Source: Candidatus Acetothermia bacterium (lineage in GTDB: Bacteria > Bipolaricaulota > Bipolaricaulia > RBG-16-55-9). Taken from it: 64,000 nt of DNA. The stretch lies in assembly GCA_016201405.1 (NCBI GenBank), contig JACQCZ010000017.1, positions 160,037 to 224,036 of the forward strand, given 5' to 3'. Positions 37,439 to 46,189 of the stretch are shown one piece after another; the first letter of the stretch is position 1; the number at the start of each line of letters is the position of its first letter. The notes beneath the pieces are model-generated. The model was not told where the DNA came from. It searched no databases and was given only the letters and a program-made list of their open reading frames with translations. The position numbers and the translations under genes were made by a program.

Positions 37439-37500
37439 GTGCTTGACTTTCATGACTGCACTGTCTTAGAGTTCTTCCTTTAAAGGTGACGCAAATCTCT

Positions 37501-37529
37501 TTGTCTAACTTCAAAGGCTCTGCTATAAT
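37501..37529 (+). promoter_or_regulatory. Promoter of the intact DUF151 gene
   Basis: TTGTCT and TATAAT are separated by 17 bases, 44 bases before the ATG at 37574. The intact gene therefore has its own promoter and does not depend on the frameshifted copy upstream. Confidence 0.75.
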
Positions 37530-37573
37530 GGCAACAAGATCGCGCAACCGCTGCTGTTGAGAGGAGGACCCCG

Positions 37574-38098
37574 ATGCGTGAAGTGGAGGTCAAAGCCCTG
37601 CTCGTCGATCCGTACCAAAACACACCTGTGGTCTTGTTGAAGGATTTCAATTCCGACAAAGTGGTCCCCGTCTGGATTGGAAATGCAGAGGCCACAGCCA
37701 TCGCCATCGCTCTTCAGGAGAAGGAATTTCCACGCCCTCTCACGCATGACCTCTTGCAAACGATGGTGCAGACTTTAGGTGGCGAGCTGGATATGGTTGT
37801 GATTGATAACATCCAAGACGCGACCTATTACGCCACGATCTTTCTGCGAGATCCGAATGGAAACGTCTTTGAAGTGGATGCGCGTCCATCGGACTCGATT
37901 GCTATCGCGCTTCGGATGTCTACGCCTATTTACATCTCCGAAGAGGTCTTTGCGAACTCTGCGGTAGACATGCCCGATACCACTGGAGACGAGCAAGACC
38001 GCGAGAAGTTCCGCGTCTTTGTTGAGAATGACATGAATCTTATCAATTTCAAAAAATATATTGGGAATTCCCCTGCAAATCCCAACGAGACTTCTTAA
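37574..38098 (+). CDS. DUF151 bifunctional nuclease-family protein
   Basis: The 174-residue protein carries the full DUF151/BFN domain (MREVEVKALLVDPYQN, VVPVWIGNAEATAIAIAL, FPRPLTHDLLQTMVQTLGG, YYATIFLRDPNGNVFEVDARPSDSIAIALRMSTPIYI). It also has an acidic C-terminal extension of about 35 residues that the upstream paralogue lacks. Plant and Thermotoga members have been linked to nuclease or stress functions, but bacterial roles are not well defined. It is a tandem duplicate of the frameshifted gene 135 bases upstream, followed by pgk. Confidence 0.9.
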   Translation: MREVEVKALLVDPYQNTPVVLLKDFNSDKVVPVWIGNAEATAIAIALQEKEFPRPLTHDLLQTMVQTLGGELDMVVIDNIQDATYYATIFLRDPNGNVFEVDARPSDSIAIALRMSTPIYISEEVFANSAVDMPDTTGDEQDREKFRVFVENDMNLINFKKYIGNSPANPNETS

Positions 38099-38175
38099 TT
38101 AAATTTCAGATCAGGGCTATGCGCTCCCATCCCGCTCAGCCGCTTCCTAGAAATATTTGGGGCGCGCAACACGTG

Positions 38176-39360
38176 ATGCTCCGCACACTACGAGATCTTC
38201 AAGTTGAGCAGAAACGCGTTTTAGTTCGCGTTGACTTCAATGTTCCTCTTCATCATGGCCGGGTGGCGGATGACTCTCGTATCGAGGCCGCCATCCCTAC
38301 CATTCGTGAATTGATGAAGAGAAGAGCCAAAATCATCCTCTGTTCTCATCTTGGACGGCCCAAAGATGAGCCAGCCGATGAGCTTCGGCTCACTCCGGTG
38401 GCCGAGCGCCTGGCGCAATTGTTAAAGCACCCCGTCAAAAAACTGGATGCCTGCATCGGCCCGGGAGTCGAATCGGAGATCCAAGCCATGAGACCGGGTG
38501 ATGTTTTGTTGCTTGAAAACCTGCGCTTCTATCCCGGCGAGAAGAAGAATGACCCCCAATTTGTGAGCGCACTGGCCCAGCTTGGGGATCTGTATGTAGA
38601 TGATGCTTTTGGTGTCGTTCACCGGGCACATGCCTCTACGGTCGGTGTTGCAGAGAAGCTGCCCTCGGCTGCCGGTCTGCATCTTGAAAGCGAGATCAAT
38701 GCGCTGGACAAAGTGCTCAAGAATCCCAGCCGCCCCTATTGGGCGATGGTTGGTGGAGCAAAACTCTCAGACAAGATTGGCGTCTTAGTAGATCTGCTTC
38801 CTCATGTGAATGGCTTCATGCTGGGAGGCGGAATTGTCTTTACATTCTTTAAGGCATTGGGAAAGTCCGTCGGAACTTCAATTCTGGATGAGTCATTGCT
38901 AAGCGCTACCAGAGAATTCTTAGCCGCAGCGAAGCGACAGGGAGTCGAAGTCATCCTTCCCGTTGATATGGTTGTGGCTCCAAAGCTTGAACCCAAGATC
39001 AGGACTAGAATTGTCTCAGCGGATGCGATTCCCAATGATCAGCAAGGTCTTGATATTGGCCCCGAGACTGTAAAGCTCTTCCAAGAGAAGATACAACAGG
39101 CCAAAACGCTTCTTTGGTCTGGCCCGCTAGGCGCCTTTGAGACACCGCCATTCGGCACCGGCACCTTCCAGGTGGCCCATGCGATTGCTGACTCACCCAG
39201 CACATTTGCCCTGATCGGCGGAGGCGACACAGCTTCTGCTCTCAAAAACTCTGGCGTAACCGAAGCCAAGAACATGCATATCTCGACGGGCGGCGGAGCC
39301 ACACTAGAATATTTGACGGGTAAGAAGCTCCCAGCGCTCGAAGTGCTTCAGAAGGAGTAA
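38176..39360 (+). CDS. pgk: Phosphoglycerate kinase
   Basis: The 394-residue glycolytic enzyme transfers phosphate from 1,3-bisphosphoglycerate to ADP. Family motifs are all present: VLVRVDFNVPL, ILCSHLGRP, LLLENLRFYPGE, VDDAFGVVHRAHAS, VGGAKLSDKIGVL, LWSGPLGAFE and IGGGDTASAL. The ATG at 38176 begins at the usual MLRTLRDL; an ATG at 38119 adds 19 residues without family match. The ribosome binding site is weak. It lies 77 bases after the DUF151 gene, so co-transcription is possible. tRNA-Gly follows 46 bases downstream. Confidence 0.96.
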   Translation: MLRTLRDLQVEQKRVLVRVDFNVPLHHGRVADDSRIEAAIPTIRELMKRRAKIILCSHLGRPKDEPADELRLTPVAERLAQLLKHPVKKLDACIGPGVESEIQAMRPGDVLLLENLRFYPGEKKNDPQFVSALAQLGDLYVDDAFGVVHRAHASTVGVAEKLPSAAGLHLESEINALDKVLKNPSRPYWAMVGGAKLSDKIGVLVDLLPHVNGFMLGGGIVFTFFKALGKSVGTSILDESLLSATREFLAAAKRQGVEVILPVDMVVAPKLEPKIRTRIVSADAIPNDQQGLDIGPETVKLFQEKIQQAKTLLWSGPLGAFETPPFGTGTFQVAHAIADSPSTFALIGGGDTASALKNSGVTEAKNMHISTGGGATLEYLTGKKLPALEVLQKE

Positions 39361-39365
39361 TCAAG

Positions 39366-39395
39366 TTGTCCGCTTCCGTTCGCATTTATTATAAT
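39366..39395 (+). promoter_or_regulatory. Promoter of tRNA-Gly
   Basis: TTGTCC and TATAAT are separated by 18 bases, 11 bases before the tRNA. Confidence 0.65.
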
Positions 39396-39406
39396 GAGCG
39401 GTGCTT

Positions 39407-39481
39407 GCGGGCGTAGCTCAGTGGTAGAGTACCAGCTTCCCAAGCTGGGTGTCGCGGGTTCGAATCCCGTCGCCCGCTCCA
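39407..39481 (+). tRNA. tRNA-Gly(CCC)
   Basis: A complete cloverleaf is visible. The acceptor stem is GCGGGCG/CGCCCGC, the D arm GCTC AGTGGTA GAGT, the anticodon stem CCAGC/GCTGG with loop TTCCCAA (anticodon CCC), and the T arm GCGGG TTCGAAT CCCGT. The discriminator base is T, with CCA encoded. The U73 discriminator fits glycine. Confidence 0.95.
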
Positions 39482-39545
39482 GAATCCGGCGCTTGTCGAA
39501 TTGCCAATCTCCCTCTTACAATGGCTCTGCGATCCAGGTGAATTT

Positions 39546-40163
39546 ATGCGCACTCTCTTTGATGAGGCTGGAGAGGATTTGAGAAGGCTGCCGTTTGCGG
39601 AGCTGGAAGCGCGGGCCAAAGTCTGCAAACTCTGTCGCCTCAGCCATGGGCGAACCCATGTTGTCTTTGGGGAAGGCCCGCAGCCATGCGACCTCGTCTT
39701 TATCGGTGAAGGACCTGGCGAAGTCGAAGACCAGACTGGCCGCCCCTTTGTTGGCAGAGCCGGGCAGCTTTTAGATGAGATTCTCAAAGCCTCTGAGCTT
39801 CCAAGAGAGAGCGTCTATATCACCAACACAGTCAAGTGCCGCCCGCCTGAGAACCGGCTCCCAGCCAGAGACGAGATGGAGGCCTGCTGGCCCTATCTTG
39901 AGGCGCAGATTTATCATCTCAAGCCAAAGATCATTGTCACGCTGGGGAATGCACCTACGCAGCTCCTGCTCGATACGCAAGAGGGAATCACCAAAATCCG
40001 GGGCCAGTTTTTCCCATGGAAGAATGGAATTGAGCTCTTCCCTATGTTTCACCCCAGTTATTTGCTGCGAAACCCATCGAAAGAAAAAGGAAGCCCCAAA
40101 TATCTGACCTGGAAAGATATTCAGCGGGTGAAAGCGAGGCTCCATGAGCATAGAAATGGATAG
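39546..40163 (+). CDS. udg: Family 4 uracil-DNA glycosylase (4Fe-4S)
   Basis: The 205-residue enzyme removes uracil from DNA in base excision repair. Four Cys that bind the cluster are visible: C27 and C30 (KVCKLC), the Cys in NTVKCRPPENR and the Cys in EACWPYL. Motif A is GEGPGEVEDQTGRPFVGRAG and motif B is FHPSYLLRN. The ATG at 39546 is preceded by AGGTGA; the longer frame from 39501 has no support. Family 4 enzymes are typical of thermophiles and many other bacteria. The next gene overlaps by 20 bases, so the two are co-transcribed. Confidence 0.94.
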   Translation: MRTLFDEAGEDLRRLPFAELEARAKVCKLCRLSHGRTHVVFGEGPQPCDLVFIGEGPGEVEDQTGRPFVGRAGQLLDEILKASELPRESVYITNTVKCRPPENRLPARDEMEACWPYLEAQIYHLKPKIIVTLGNAPTQLLLDTQEGITKIRGQFFPWKNGIELFPMFHPSYLLRNPSKEKGSPKYLTWKDIQRVKARLHEHRNG

Positions 40164-40605
40164 ACGGGCTGAAGTGGCACGCGCCTTAGAAGAGGCCGAC
40201 GAGCTTCGCAGACAAGGCAAACACGAAGAGGGAATCAAGCTTCTCACCAATGCGTTGTCCTGGGGTGCAGATCAGGCACAAATCTTTTATCGCTTGGGAA
40301 ACCTCTATTTTGATGCCAAGAAATATGATCATGCCGAATATTCCTACCGCCGGGCGATTGATCATGAGGCCGACCACATCAATGCCCATTACAACCTTGG
40401 CGTCACCTACAAGAAGATGGGCCGGATTGATGAATCGATGAAGCTGCGAAAGAAGGCGAACAAACTGGCTCAGCAGCATCCAGAAAGAGTGAAAGTGAGC
40501 ACCGATCAGGTCACCCAGATCCGCTCATTTGCCAAGAAGCTGCTCTTTATTGGGATGGGATTTGTGCTCTTACTCTTTGTGATTATTTTGATATTCCTTC
40601 GTTAA
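40144..40605 (+). CDS. TPR-repeat protein with C-terminal membrane anchor
   Basis: The 153-residue protein starts with a charged helix (about 1-30) and has two to three TPR units (QAQIFYRLGNLYFDAKKYDHAEYSYRRAI and INAHYNLGVTYKKMGRIDESMK). It ends with one transmembrane helix (about 132-152) so that the TPRs face the cytoplasm. TPRs mediate protein-protein contacts; the partner is unknown. It overlaps udg by 20 bases and the convergent HIT gene by 4 bases. An ATG four codons downstream is an alternative start. Confidence 0.85.
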   Translation: MSIEMDRRAEVARALEEADELRRQGKHEEGIKLLTNALSWGADQAQIFYRLGNLYFDAKKYDHAEYSYRRAIDHEADHINAHYNLGVTYKKMGRIDESMKLRKKANKLAQQHPERVKVSTDQVTQIRSFAKKLLFIGMGFVLLLFVIILIFLR

Positions 40606-41024
40606 TTTTTCAGGGCCGATTGCAGAAGTCGTACGACCTCTTCAAGACTTCTGGTTGGGCTGATCTTTACAATCGAATGGACCGATCCACCGCCATCGTT
40701 TTCAAAGCGCGGGATGACATGAATGTGCAGATGTGGAACGACCTGTCCTGCTGCGTGCCCGTTATTGATCCCAATGGTGACTGCCGGAGCCTTAAGTGAA
40801 TTTTTTAAAGACTTCGTCACTCGCTGCACACTCTCGAATAGCTTTCCCAATTGAACGGGCGGCACATCTTCAAAGCGCTCAATATGATCTTTGGGGATGA
40901 TCATCGTATGCCCGTCAGCCAGTGGATGAATATCTAAAAATGCAAAGCTGTTCTCATCCTCAAGAATCTTGTGAGAAGGAATCTCGCCCCGCACAATCTT
41001 GCAAAAAATACAGTCTCTGCTCAT
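40602..41024 (-). CDS. HIT family hydrolase
   Basis: The 140-residue protein has the histidine triad HLHIHVIP, the N-terminal CIFCKIVRGEIPSHKI with a CxxC zinc-type pair, and FLDIHPLADGHTMIIPKDH. HIT proteins of the Hint branch hydrolyse nucleoside phosphoramidates or related adenylated compounds. It lies 29 bases downstream of tyrS on the same strand. A link to adenylate by-products of aminoacylation is plausible for Hint proteins but is not shown here. Confidence 0.93.
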   Translation of the reverse strand: MSRDCIFCKIVRGEIPSHKILEDENSFAFLDIHPLADGHTMIIPKDHIERFEDVPPVQLGKLFESVQRVTKSLKNSLKAPAVTIGINNGHAAGQVVPHLHIHVIPRFENDGGGSVHSIVKISPTRSLEEVVRLLQSALKN

Positions 41025-41053
41025 GTCAAGACTTCCTTGAGTTTGCTGGAAAC

Positions 41054-42241
41054 TTATTCAATTTTGATCTCGGCAAAGCGCTTCTTGCCGACCCGCAAGA
41101 GCATCCCGCTCCTAAGCTCTGCTTCGTCATCGACTGAGCCAATGCGCTGTCCATCCAGCTCAACCGCGCCCTGCTCGACCAGCCGTCGAGCATCAGACTT
41201 GCTGCTCACCAGCTTTGTCACGGTCAATAACTGAACGATGCCAATTTTGTTATGAGCATTGAGCTCGCTTTTGCTGATCACAACTTGAGTCACATCATTT
41301 GGGCGCTCCTTGCGGCTAAAGACGCGCGCAAACTCTTCGAGAGCCGCATCGGCAGCATCGGCGTCGTGATAGATCTGGACAATCTCACGGGCGAGTCTCT
41401 TCTTCTGCTCCATCGGATGGAGCTTCTGAACCTCAGGCCAGCTCAGATCAGTCAGCAATATTACGTATTGTTCAAGCAGTGAATCTGGAATCGACATCAC
41501 TTTTCCAAACATGGTGTTGGGCGCCTCGGCAATGCCGATGGAATTGCCGAGCGACTTGCTCATTTTCTTGGTCCCGTCAGTCCCGATCAAAAGTGGCGAG
41601 GTCAGCGTCACTTGAGGTGAGAGACCAAAGCGCTCTTGAATCTCCCGACCTACCAATAAATTAAAACGCTGATCTGTTCCCCCCAATTCAACATCGGCCT
41701 TGATGGCTACCGAATCATAGGCCTGGGCCAGCGGGTAGAGAAATTCTTTGATTGTGATGGGCTGGCCGCCCTCAAAGCGCTTCTCAAAATCATCCCGCTC
41801 CAGCATTCGTGCCACGGTGTAGCGGGCCGCAAGCTCCAGAACATCTTGAAAGCGAAGCTTGTCCAGCCATTCTGAGTTGTAGCGGATCTCCGTCTTTATG
41901 GGGTCAAGAATGAGGAAGGCCTGATCAGTGTAGGTCTTCATATTCTTCTCGATCGCTTCCTGCGTGACCACGGGACGGGTGGAATCCCGGTCCGATGGGT
42001 CGCCGATTCGGGCCGTGAAGTCTCCGACAATTAATACGGCCTGATGCCCTAGCTCTTGGAAGTCCCGCAGCTTTCGCAGTACCAGACTGTGGCCTAAGTG
42101 CAGATCAGGAGAAGTTGGATCGACGCCCAGCTTGGCTCGAAGAATCTTGCCACTCTTCAGCTTTTCTAGGAGATCCTGCTCAGGAACGATATCCGCAGCG
42201 CGTCTCTTTAGCCTTTCAAATTGGGCTTTGACGTCTTTCAT
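41054..42241 (-). CDS. tyrS: Tyrosyl-tRNA synthetase
   Basis: The 395-residue class I synthetase has the HIGH-type motif HLGH (PTSPDLHLGHSLVLRKL), KMSKS in KKMSKSLGNSIG, and a C-terminal S4 RNA-binding domain (LVSSKSDARRLVEQGAVELDG). It attaches tyrosine to tRNA-Tyr. The sequence belongs to the TyrZ-like branch, with GGTDQRFNLLVGREIQ in the substrate pocket. It is 12 bases downstream of gyrA, so gyrA, tyrS and the HIT gene may be read together. Confidence 0.95.
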   Translation of the reverse strand: MKDVKAQFERLKRRAADIVPEQDLLEKLKSGKILRAKLGVDPTSPDLHLGHSLVLRKLRDFQELGHQAVLIVGDFTARIGDPSDRDSTRPVVTQEAIEKNMKTYTDQAFLILDPIKTEIRYNSEWLDKLRFQDVLELAARYTVARMLERDDFEKRFEGGQPITIKEFLYPLAQAYDSVAIKADVELGGTDQRFNLLVGREIQERFGLSPQVTLTSPLLIGTDGTKKMSKSLGNSIGIAEAPNTMFGKVMSIPDSLLEQYVILLTDLSWPEVQKLHPMEQKKRLAREIVQIYHDADAADAALEEFARVFSRKERPNDVTQVVISKSELNAHNKIGIVQLLTVTKLVSSKSDARRLVEQGAVELDGQRIGSVDDEAELRSGMLLRVGKKRFAEIKIE

Positions 42242-42253
42242 GGAGAAGAGCTC

Positions 42254-44707
42254 TCATTCCGCCTCGTCGTCTTCTGCAGAGCCAGCTCCCGTCTCCAGGC
42301 TACCCGATTGCCGCACGATTGAGACGACTTTATCTCCAGAATCGAGGTCAATCACTTTGACGCCAAGGGCATAACGACTCACGATGCGCACATCATTGGA
42401 GGAGATGCGGATGATCTTGCCATTCACAGTTGTAATCATCACTTCATCATCATCTTTGACTTTGCGGATCGTCACCACTTTACCGGTCTTGTTATTGACC
42501 TTGATGCCCAAAACGCCCTTGCCGCCGCGATTCTGGCTGGGGAAGCCGCTCAGAAGAGTCCGCTTGCCAAAGCCATTTTCTGTGACGAGAAGGATCTTGT
42601 CTTCCGGGTCGTTGGGATGAAAGATGGCCATATCCACGACGCGGTCTCCGGAGTTGAGGCGCATTCCGATCACGCCTTTGGAAGGGCGTCCGGTGATGCG
42701 GACCTGCTCTTCCGGGAAGCGAATTGTCATGCCTTCCGAGCTGGCGACTACAATCTCCGAGTCGCCTGCAGTAGCCGTCACGTCCACAATCTGATCCTCA
42801 GGGACGGCATTGATCGAGATGATGCCATTGACATGTGCATTCTCATAATCTGTCATCTCATTGCGGTTGACGATGCCGCTCTGCGTGGCCATCAGGCAGT
42901 ACTTCTTCTCCGCTTCCGATGCCGGGCGCGGAATGATGGCCAGCACTTCTTCTTCCGAGGTCATGCCGATCTGGGCGCGCAGGTTTTCGCCCTTGGAGTC
43001 GCGGCGCGCTGAGGGAAGCTGATAGGCCTTTACTTTATACGCCTTGTGGGCGCTGCTAAAGATGAGAAGGTCATCCCGGGCATTACAGCTAAAGATATGC
43101 TTGAGAGCATCCCCTTCGCGGAGCCGCATGGCAATCACGCCCTTGCCTCCCCGGTTCTGCTTCTTGAAGACGTCCTCGCGCGGCGCATTGACATAGCCCT
43201 TGATGGAGACCCCAATCAGCCGCTCCTCATCCGGGATGAGATGCTCATCGGTAATCTCCGTGCCATCGCTGGAAATAATCTCGGTCCGGCGCTCATCCGC
43301 GTACTTCTCGCGGATCTCTTTCAGCTCATTGCGGATCAGGCCGTCAAGCTTCTGAGTCTTGTCCAAAATCTCTTTGAACTCTTTAATCTGCTGCAATTTC
43401 TCTTCGTGCTCGGTCTCAATCGCTTTTCGCTCGAGGCCGGTGAACTGCCGCAGCCGCATCTTCAAGATTGCATCGGCTTGAATCTCTGACAGCTCGTAAT
43501 CTCGCTGCAAAGCCGCCATGGCTGTCTCTGGGTCTTTGGCCTTGCGGATGAGCTGAATGACCTCTTCTTGGTTCTCCAGACAGACCAGAAGCCCCTCTAA
43601 GATGTGGGCACGCTCTTGTGCAATTCTCAGCCGGTAGCTCGTTCTGCGGCGCACGACCTCGCGCCGGTGCGTCAAAAAGGCGCCGAGCATATCTTTGAGC
43701 GCGAGCCGTCTGGGGTTTCCATCCAGAATTACCAGAAAATTGGCACCAAAGGTCCACTCAAGCGGCGTGTATTTGAAGAGCTTGTTGAGAACGATCTGCG
43801 GGCTGGCCGTGCTCTTGAGCTCCACTACAATGCGAAGCCCGTCGCGGTCGGATTCATCGCGGAGATCTGAGATCTCTTCGATCACGCCGCTCCGCACTTT
43901 ACCAGCGATGGCCTCCACAATTGTGGATTTGCGGACTTGATAGGGAATCTCTGTAATTAGAATTCGATCTTCTTCTACCACAGTTTTGGCGCGGACGCGG
44001 ATCTTGCCCTCACCATGCTGATAGGCCGACTCAAAGCCACTCCGGCCTAAAATGATGCCACCAGTCGGGAAATCTGGGCCTTTGATAAAGTTACTCAGAT
44101 CGCTCCATCCAGCATCGGGGTGCTCAATCATGTAGATGAGCGCATCCACAATCTCGCCCAGGTTGTGAGGCGGGATCTGCGTCGTCATGCCGACAGAGAT
44201 ACCCCAAGAGCCATTCAATAATAAATTGGGAATCTTTGAAGGCAGGACGACAGGCTCTTGCAGAGAGTCATCAAAGTTCGGAACGAAGTTGACGGTCTCT
44301 TCGTCAATCTCGGCCAAAAACTCTTCGCTGATTTGAGCCAATCGGGCTTCGGTGTAACGCATGGCGGCCGGCTCGTCGCCATCCAGGCTGCCGAAATTGC
44401 CCTGGCCGTCTACCAGCATGTAGCGGTATGAAAAGTCCTGAGCCATATTGACCAAGGTGTCATAGATGGCCTGGTCACCGTGAGGGTGGTACTTACCCAT
44501 CGTCTCACCGACGATACGGGCGCATTTTCGATGCGGGCGGTTTGAAGCCATCCCGAGCTGGTGCATCGAATAGAGAATTCTTCGCTGCACAGGCTTGAGG
44601 CCATCTCGCACATCCGGAATGGCACGTCCTCGGATGACGCTCATGGCATAATTGATGTAGCTCTCCCGCATCTCCTGGCCAATGTGTGTTTGCTCAATAC
44701 GACTCAT
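42254..44707 (-). CDS. gyrA: DNA gyrase subunit A
   Basis: The 817-residue subunit breaks and rejoins DNA during negative supercoiling. The winged-helix region has the catalytic Tyr in AAMRYTEARL. The C-terminal beta-pinwheel carries repeated blades, and the gyrase box is seen as QNRGGKG in two places, the first after DVFKK and the second after GFPS. This supports GyrA over ParC. In the quinolone-determining region, HPHGDQAIYDTLV has Gln where E. coli has Ser83 and keeps Asp at the Asp87 position. No gyrB is in the window. The gap to the cox operon is 379 bases. Confidence 0.94.
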   Translation of the reverse strand: MSRIEQTHIGQEMRESYINYAMSVIRGRAIPDVRDGLKPVQRRILYSMHQLGMASNRPHRKCARIVGETMGKYHPHGDQAIYDTLVNMAQDFSYRYMLVDGQGNFGSLDGDEPAAMRYTEARLAQISEEFLAEIDEETVNFVPNFDDSLQEPVVLPSKIPNLLLNGSWGISVGMTTQIPPHNLGEIVDALIYMIEHPDAGWSDLSNFIKGPDFPTGGIILGRSGFESAYQHGEGKIRVRAKTVVEEDRILITEIPYQVRKSTIVEAIAGKVRSGVIEEISDLRDESDRDGLRIVVELKSTASPQIVLNKLFKYTPLEWTFGANFLVILDGNPRRLALKDMLGAFLTHRREVVRRRTSYRLRIAQERAHILEGLLVCLENQEEVIQLIRKAKDPETAMAALQRDYELSEIQADAILKMRLRQFTGLERKAIETEHEEKLQQIKEFKEILDKTQKLDGLIRNELKEIREKYADERRTEIISSDGTEITDEHLIPDEERLIGVSIKGYVNAPREDVFKKQNRGGKGVIAMRLREGDALKHIFSCNARDDLLIFSSAHKAYKVKAYQLPSARRDSKGENLRAQIGMTSEEEVLAIIPRPASEAEKKYCLMATQSGIVNRNEMTDYENAHVNGIISINAVPEDQIVDVTATAGDSEIVVASSEGMTIRFPEEQVRITGRPSKGVIGMRLNSGDRVVDMAIFHPNDPEDKILLVTENGFGKRTLLSGFPSQNRGGKGVLGIKVNNKTGKVVTIRKVKDDDEVMITTVNGKIIRISSNDVRIVSRYALGVKVIDLDSGDKVVSIVRQSGSLETGAGSAEDDEAE

Positions 44708-44905
44708 ATGTCACTCCCCTTGGGTGGCCATTTCAGAAAGAAAATGTAGTGGTTATTCCTCTCCCACACACGATAGGATATTGTACGCATTATCAAGCTA
44801 GCCTTCAAGCGAAATTAAATTTCTTCTGGCGAGTCAAGATGATTCAATGGCTGCCCAATGAACTCCAGTCATTCCAAAGAAGTGATTAGGCTAAATCAAG
44901 AGGGA

Positions 44906-44938
44906 GCCCTACGGTTCGCCACCAGCAATATGTAGGGC
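44906..44938. repeat. Inverted repeat in the gyrA-coxB gap
   Basis: GCCCTAC and GTAGGGC are exact inverted copies separated by 19 bases, with no T run after them. This may be a regulator site or weak RNA structure. The remainder of 44708-45086 holds only the cox promoter. Confidence 0.35.
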
Positions 44939-44994
44939 ATTAAGTGAGATTTGAACGGTCTTTCTCTTGAAAATCGATCTCTGAAAAGAGCAAC

Positions 44995-45023
44995 TTGTCC
45001 TTTTATGATCTGTTTGTTATGAT
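44995..45023 (+). promoter_or_regulatory. Promoter of the cytochrome oxidase operon
   Basis: TTGTCC and TATGAT are separated by 17 bases, about 64 bases before the coxB start. Confidence 0.65.
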
Positions 45024-45086
45024 CGCACCAAGCTGCAACACATTGGTGAACGAAATCGAAGCTCAACAGGGGGCTACTGGGGCAAA

Positions 45087-46154
45087 ATGGCTCAGAGTAC
45101 AAAGCGGATAAAGTCAATTTCGTTTTTTCTTCTGCTCATTTCTTTCTTTTGTCTGTTAGGTTTTGGGCAGTCAAATCAGCCTCAGACGTCTTCTCCGCTC
45201 ATGCCTCCCGCTGCCTCAACTATCTCCATCGATGTCGACAATATTTATTATTTAATATTAGCAGTCACAAGCTTCTTCTTCTTTCTAGTCGTCTTTCTCT
45301 TGATCTACTTCATCATCAAGTATCGTGCCAAGAAGCCGGGTGAAGAAGGGATCAATTTTCACGGTCATATGGGTCTGGAGATTGTCTGGACTATCGTTCC
45401 AGCTGTCATCTTTATTATTATTGCCATTTATAGTGCTGAGATTCTGCAAAAGATCGATAACGTCCCTGCCGATGCCATGGTCATCAACGTAACAGGGGAG
45501 CAATTTATCTGGCATTTTGAATACGCCGCCGATGGAGTCAAGAGCGATAAGATCATGCATGTGCCGCTGAACAAGCCTATAGTTCTCAATATTGAAGCTA
45601 AAGATGTCATACACAGTTTCTGGGTTCCAGCATTTCGCATCAAGCAGGATGCGCTGCCCCATGAGCAGAGAGAGACTTGGTTTCAAGCGAGGCTCACGGG
45701 TGAGTTCCCTATCCGATGCGCTGAGCTCTGCGGACCAGGCCACTCTCAAATGCTTGGAACTGTGATCGTTGAGACAGAGACGCAATTTGCCGCCTGGATT
45801 CAAGAAGAGAAAGAGAAAGCAAATGCGCAAGAGAATGCGCTGAGCGATTCGGCAAAGCGCGGACTCGATGTCATTCAGCATCAGGGATGCATGGGTTGCC
45901 ACACGATTGATGGATCAAAATTAGTGGGTCCGACATGGCTGGGTCTTTATGGAAAGACTGAGACTCTTGATGATGGGTCACAGGTCAAAGTGGATGAGGC
46001 ATACATCCTCGAATCGATCCGGGATCCAAATGCGAAAGTGGTCAACGCCTTCCCGGCCATCATGCCGACATTTGGTCCGGAAAAGATCTCGGATGATCAG
46101 ATCAAAGATGTTCTTGAATATATTGAGAGCCTGGGGACTACGAAATCGAAGTAG
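45087..46154 (+). CDS. coxB: Cytochrome c oxidase subunit II with fused cytochrome c
   Basis: The 355-residue subunit has a signal peptide, two transmembrane helices (about 50-75 and 92-112) and an outer cupredoxin domain. The CuA ligands are visible (IHSFWVP, then CAELCGPGHSQML). A C-terminal cytochrome c domain has CMGCH and the distal Met in AIMPTF. This is the caa3-type arrangement, in which the attached haem feeds electrons directly to CuA. It is the first gene of the operon with its own promoter; coxA follows after 35 bases. Confidence 0.96.
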   Translation: MAQSTKRIKSISFFLLLISFFCLLGFGQSNQPQTSSPLMPPAASTISIDVDNIYYLILAVTSFFFFLVVFLLIYFIIKYRAKKPGEEGINFHGHMGLEIVWTIVPAVIFIIIAIYSAEILQKIDNVPADAMVINVTGEQFIWHFEYAADGVKSDKIMHVPLNKPIVLNIEAKDVIHSFWVPAFRIKQDALPHEQRETWFQARLTGEFPIRCAELCGPGHSQMLGTVIVETETQFAAWIQEEKEKANAQENALSDSAKRGLDVIQHQGCMGCHTIDGSKLVGPTWLGLYGKTETLDDGSQVKVDEAYILESIRDPNAKVVNAFPAIMPTFGPEKISDDQIKDVLEYIESLGTTKSK

Positions 46155-46189
46155 CAAGATAGCCTAGCAAGTATGGGAGGAAGAGAAGT

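Noticed and set aside
43046-43489. 147-codon plus-strand ORF within gyrA
   Set aside because: Antisense shadow of a conserved gene; no independent signals.
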